Source: Chitinophagaceae bacterium (GTDB lineage Bacteria; Bacteroidota; Bacteroidia; Chitinophagales; Chitinophagaceae). Taken from it: 5,968 nt of DNA. The notes beneath the pieces were generated by a model. The model made no database searches. It saw only the letters and a program-made list of their open reading frames with translations, and was not told where the DNA came from. The first letter of the stretch is position 1, and every line of letters starts with the position of its first letter. Location of the stretch: positions 1-5,968 of the forward strand of contig JAHEZA010000177.1 of assembly GCA_023251335.1 (NCBI GenBank), in the 5' to 3' direction. Positions 5,699-5,968 of this stretch are shown one piece after another. Made by a program: the position numbers and the translations under genes.

Positions 5699-5968
5699 TT
5701 ATTGTAAGCTTTCTCTATTTCCTCATTAGATTCTGCCAGGCTTGCACTTGAAAGACGTTTCTTTGTATTAGCGTTAAAAAAATAGAGCATTCCTGTAGCA
5801 GGATTCTGCTCTGCAAAATCATAAATGCCGGCTTTTTGGAGCGTTTTTCTGGAAGCACTAATCGTCTTTTTATCCGAAAGGTCATTCAGTAATATTTGCA
5901 CTTCTTTGTTTTCCTGTATCATGGGCATGATGTCTTTCGTAAACCGTTGGCCGTTGGCCTGGCATACT
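5680..5968 (-). CDS. Unrecognised protein, C-terminal part running off the right edge
   Basis: The reading frame is open from the right edge (5967) down to the TAA at 5682-5680, giving at least 96 residues. ATG codons at 5928 and 5922 could start an 82-residue product, but the frame continues upstream as VCQANGQRFTKDI without a stop, so a longer gene extending beyond the window is more likely. The visible part is soluble and charged, with no signal peptide or membrane segment. It includes EVQILLNDLSDKKTISASRK, GIYDFAEQNPATGMLYFFN and a helical tail ending in EEIEKAYNKALSKM. I do not recognise a family. It lies 110 bases upstream of the phosphorylase gene on the same strand. A 7-bp hairpin covers its stop codon. 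Confidence 0.6.
   Translation of the reverse strand, partial: VCQANGQRFTKDIMPMIQENKEVQILLNDLSDKKTISASRKTLQKAGIYDFAEQNPATGMLYFFNANTKKRLSSASLAESNEEIEKAYNKALSKM

Noticed and set aside
5945..5958. Tandem 7-mer CGTTGGC repeated twice at the right edge
   Set aside because: Two copies inside a coding frame, encoding part of QANGQR, are easily explained by chance; there is no sign of a longer array.

Overview
The window reads as a chromosomal segment of a Bacteroidota member, most plausibly of the Chitinophagaceae or a nearby order. This is inferred from family content and style, not from a marker gene. The support is a PorE-type envelope protein (TPR, PD40 propeller, carboxypeptidase-regulatory-like and OmpA domains), two secreted DUF1080 proteins, AT-rich leaders without Shine-Dalgarno sequences, and a TAnnTTTG-like -7 element. 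No tRNA, rRNA, CRISPR array, insertion sequence or integrase is visible.

Layout from left to right. (1) Bases 1-146, minus strand: the first 48 codons of a secreted DUF1080 (3-keto-disaccharide hydrolase family) protein, running off the left edge. (2) 247-2169, minus: the 640-residue PorE-like OmpA-family protein. (3) 2170-2584: about 415 bases without a confident gene. It holds a probable terminator for the gene to its right, four copies of the octamer TTGTTATT (two forming a 10-bp inverted repeat), and an 87-codon open stretch on the minus strand that has no ATG. (4) 2585-3562, minus: a second, longer DUF1080 protein with a signal peptide and an extra N-terminal beta-rich module. (5) 3563-3823: a divergent control region with a perfect 13-bp inverted repeat and a separate 18-bp near-perfect palindrome. 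(6) 3824-4588, plus: a DeoR-family repressor. (7) 4589-4759: a convergent gap with several T-runs but no hairpin I can support. (8) 4760-5569, minus: a trimeric-type purine nucleoside phosphorylase. (9) 5680-5968, minus: the C-terminal part of an unrecognised protein that continues beyond the right edge.

The clearest functional link is the divergent pair made of the DeoR repressor and the 325-residue DUF1080 protein. DeoR proteins usually sense a phosphorylated sugar and repress an adjacent carbohydrate gene, and DUF1080 proteins act on glycosides, so local control of a periplasmic or surface sugar-processing step is a reasonable inference. The phosphorylase and the OmpA-like protein look like ordinary neighbours. 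I do not see a clearly new multi-gene system here. The items most worth a second look are the two symmetrical elements in the divergent region, the aspartate replacing the usual base-recognition asparagine in the phosphorylase, and the altered effector-pocket residues of the DeoR protein.
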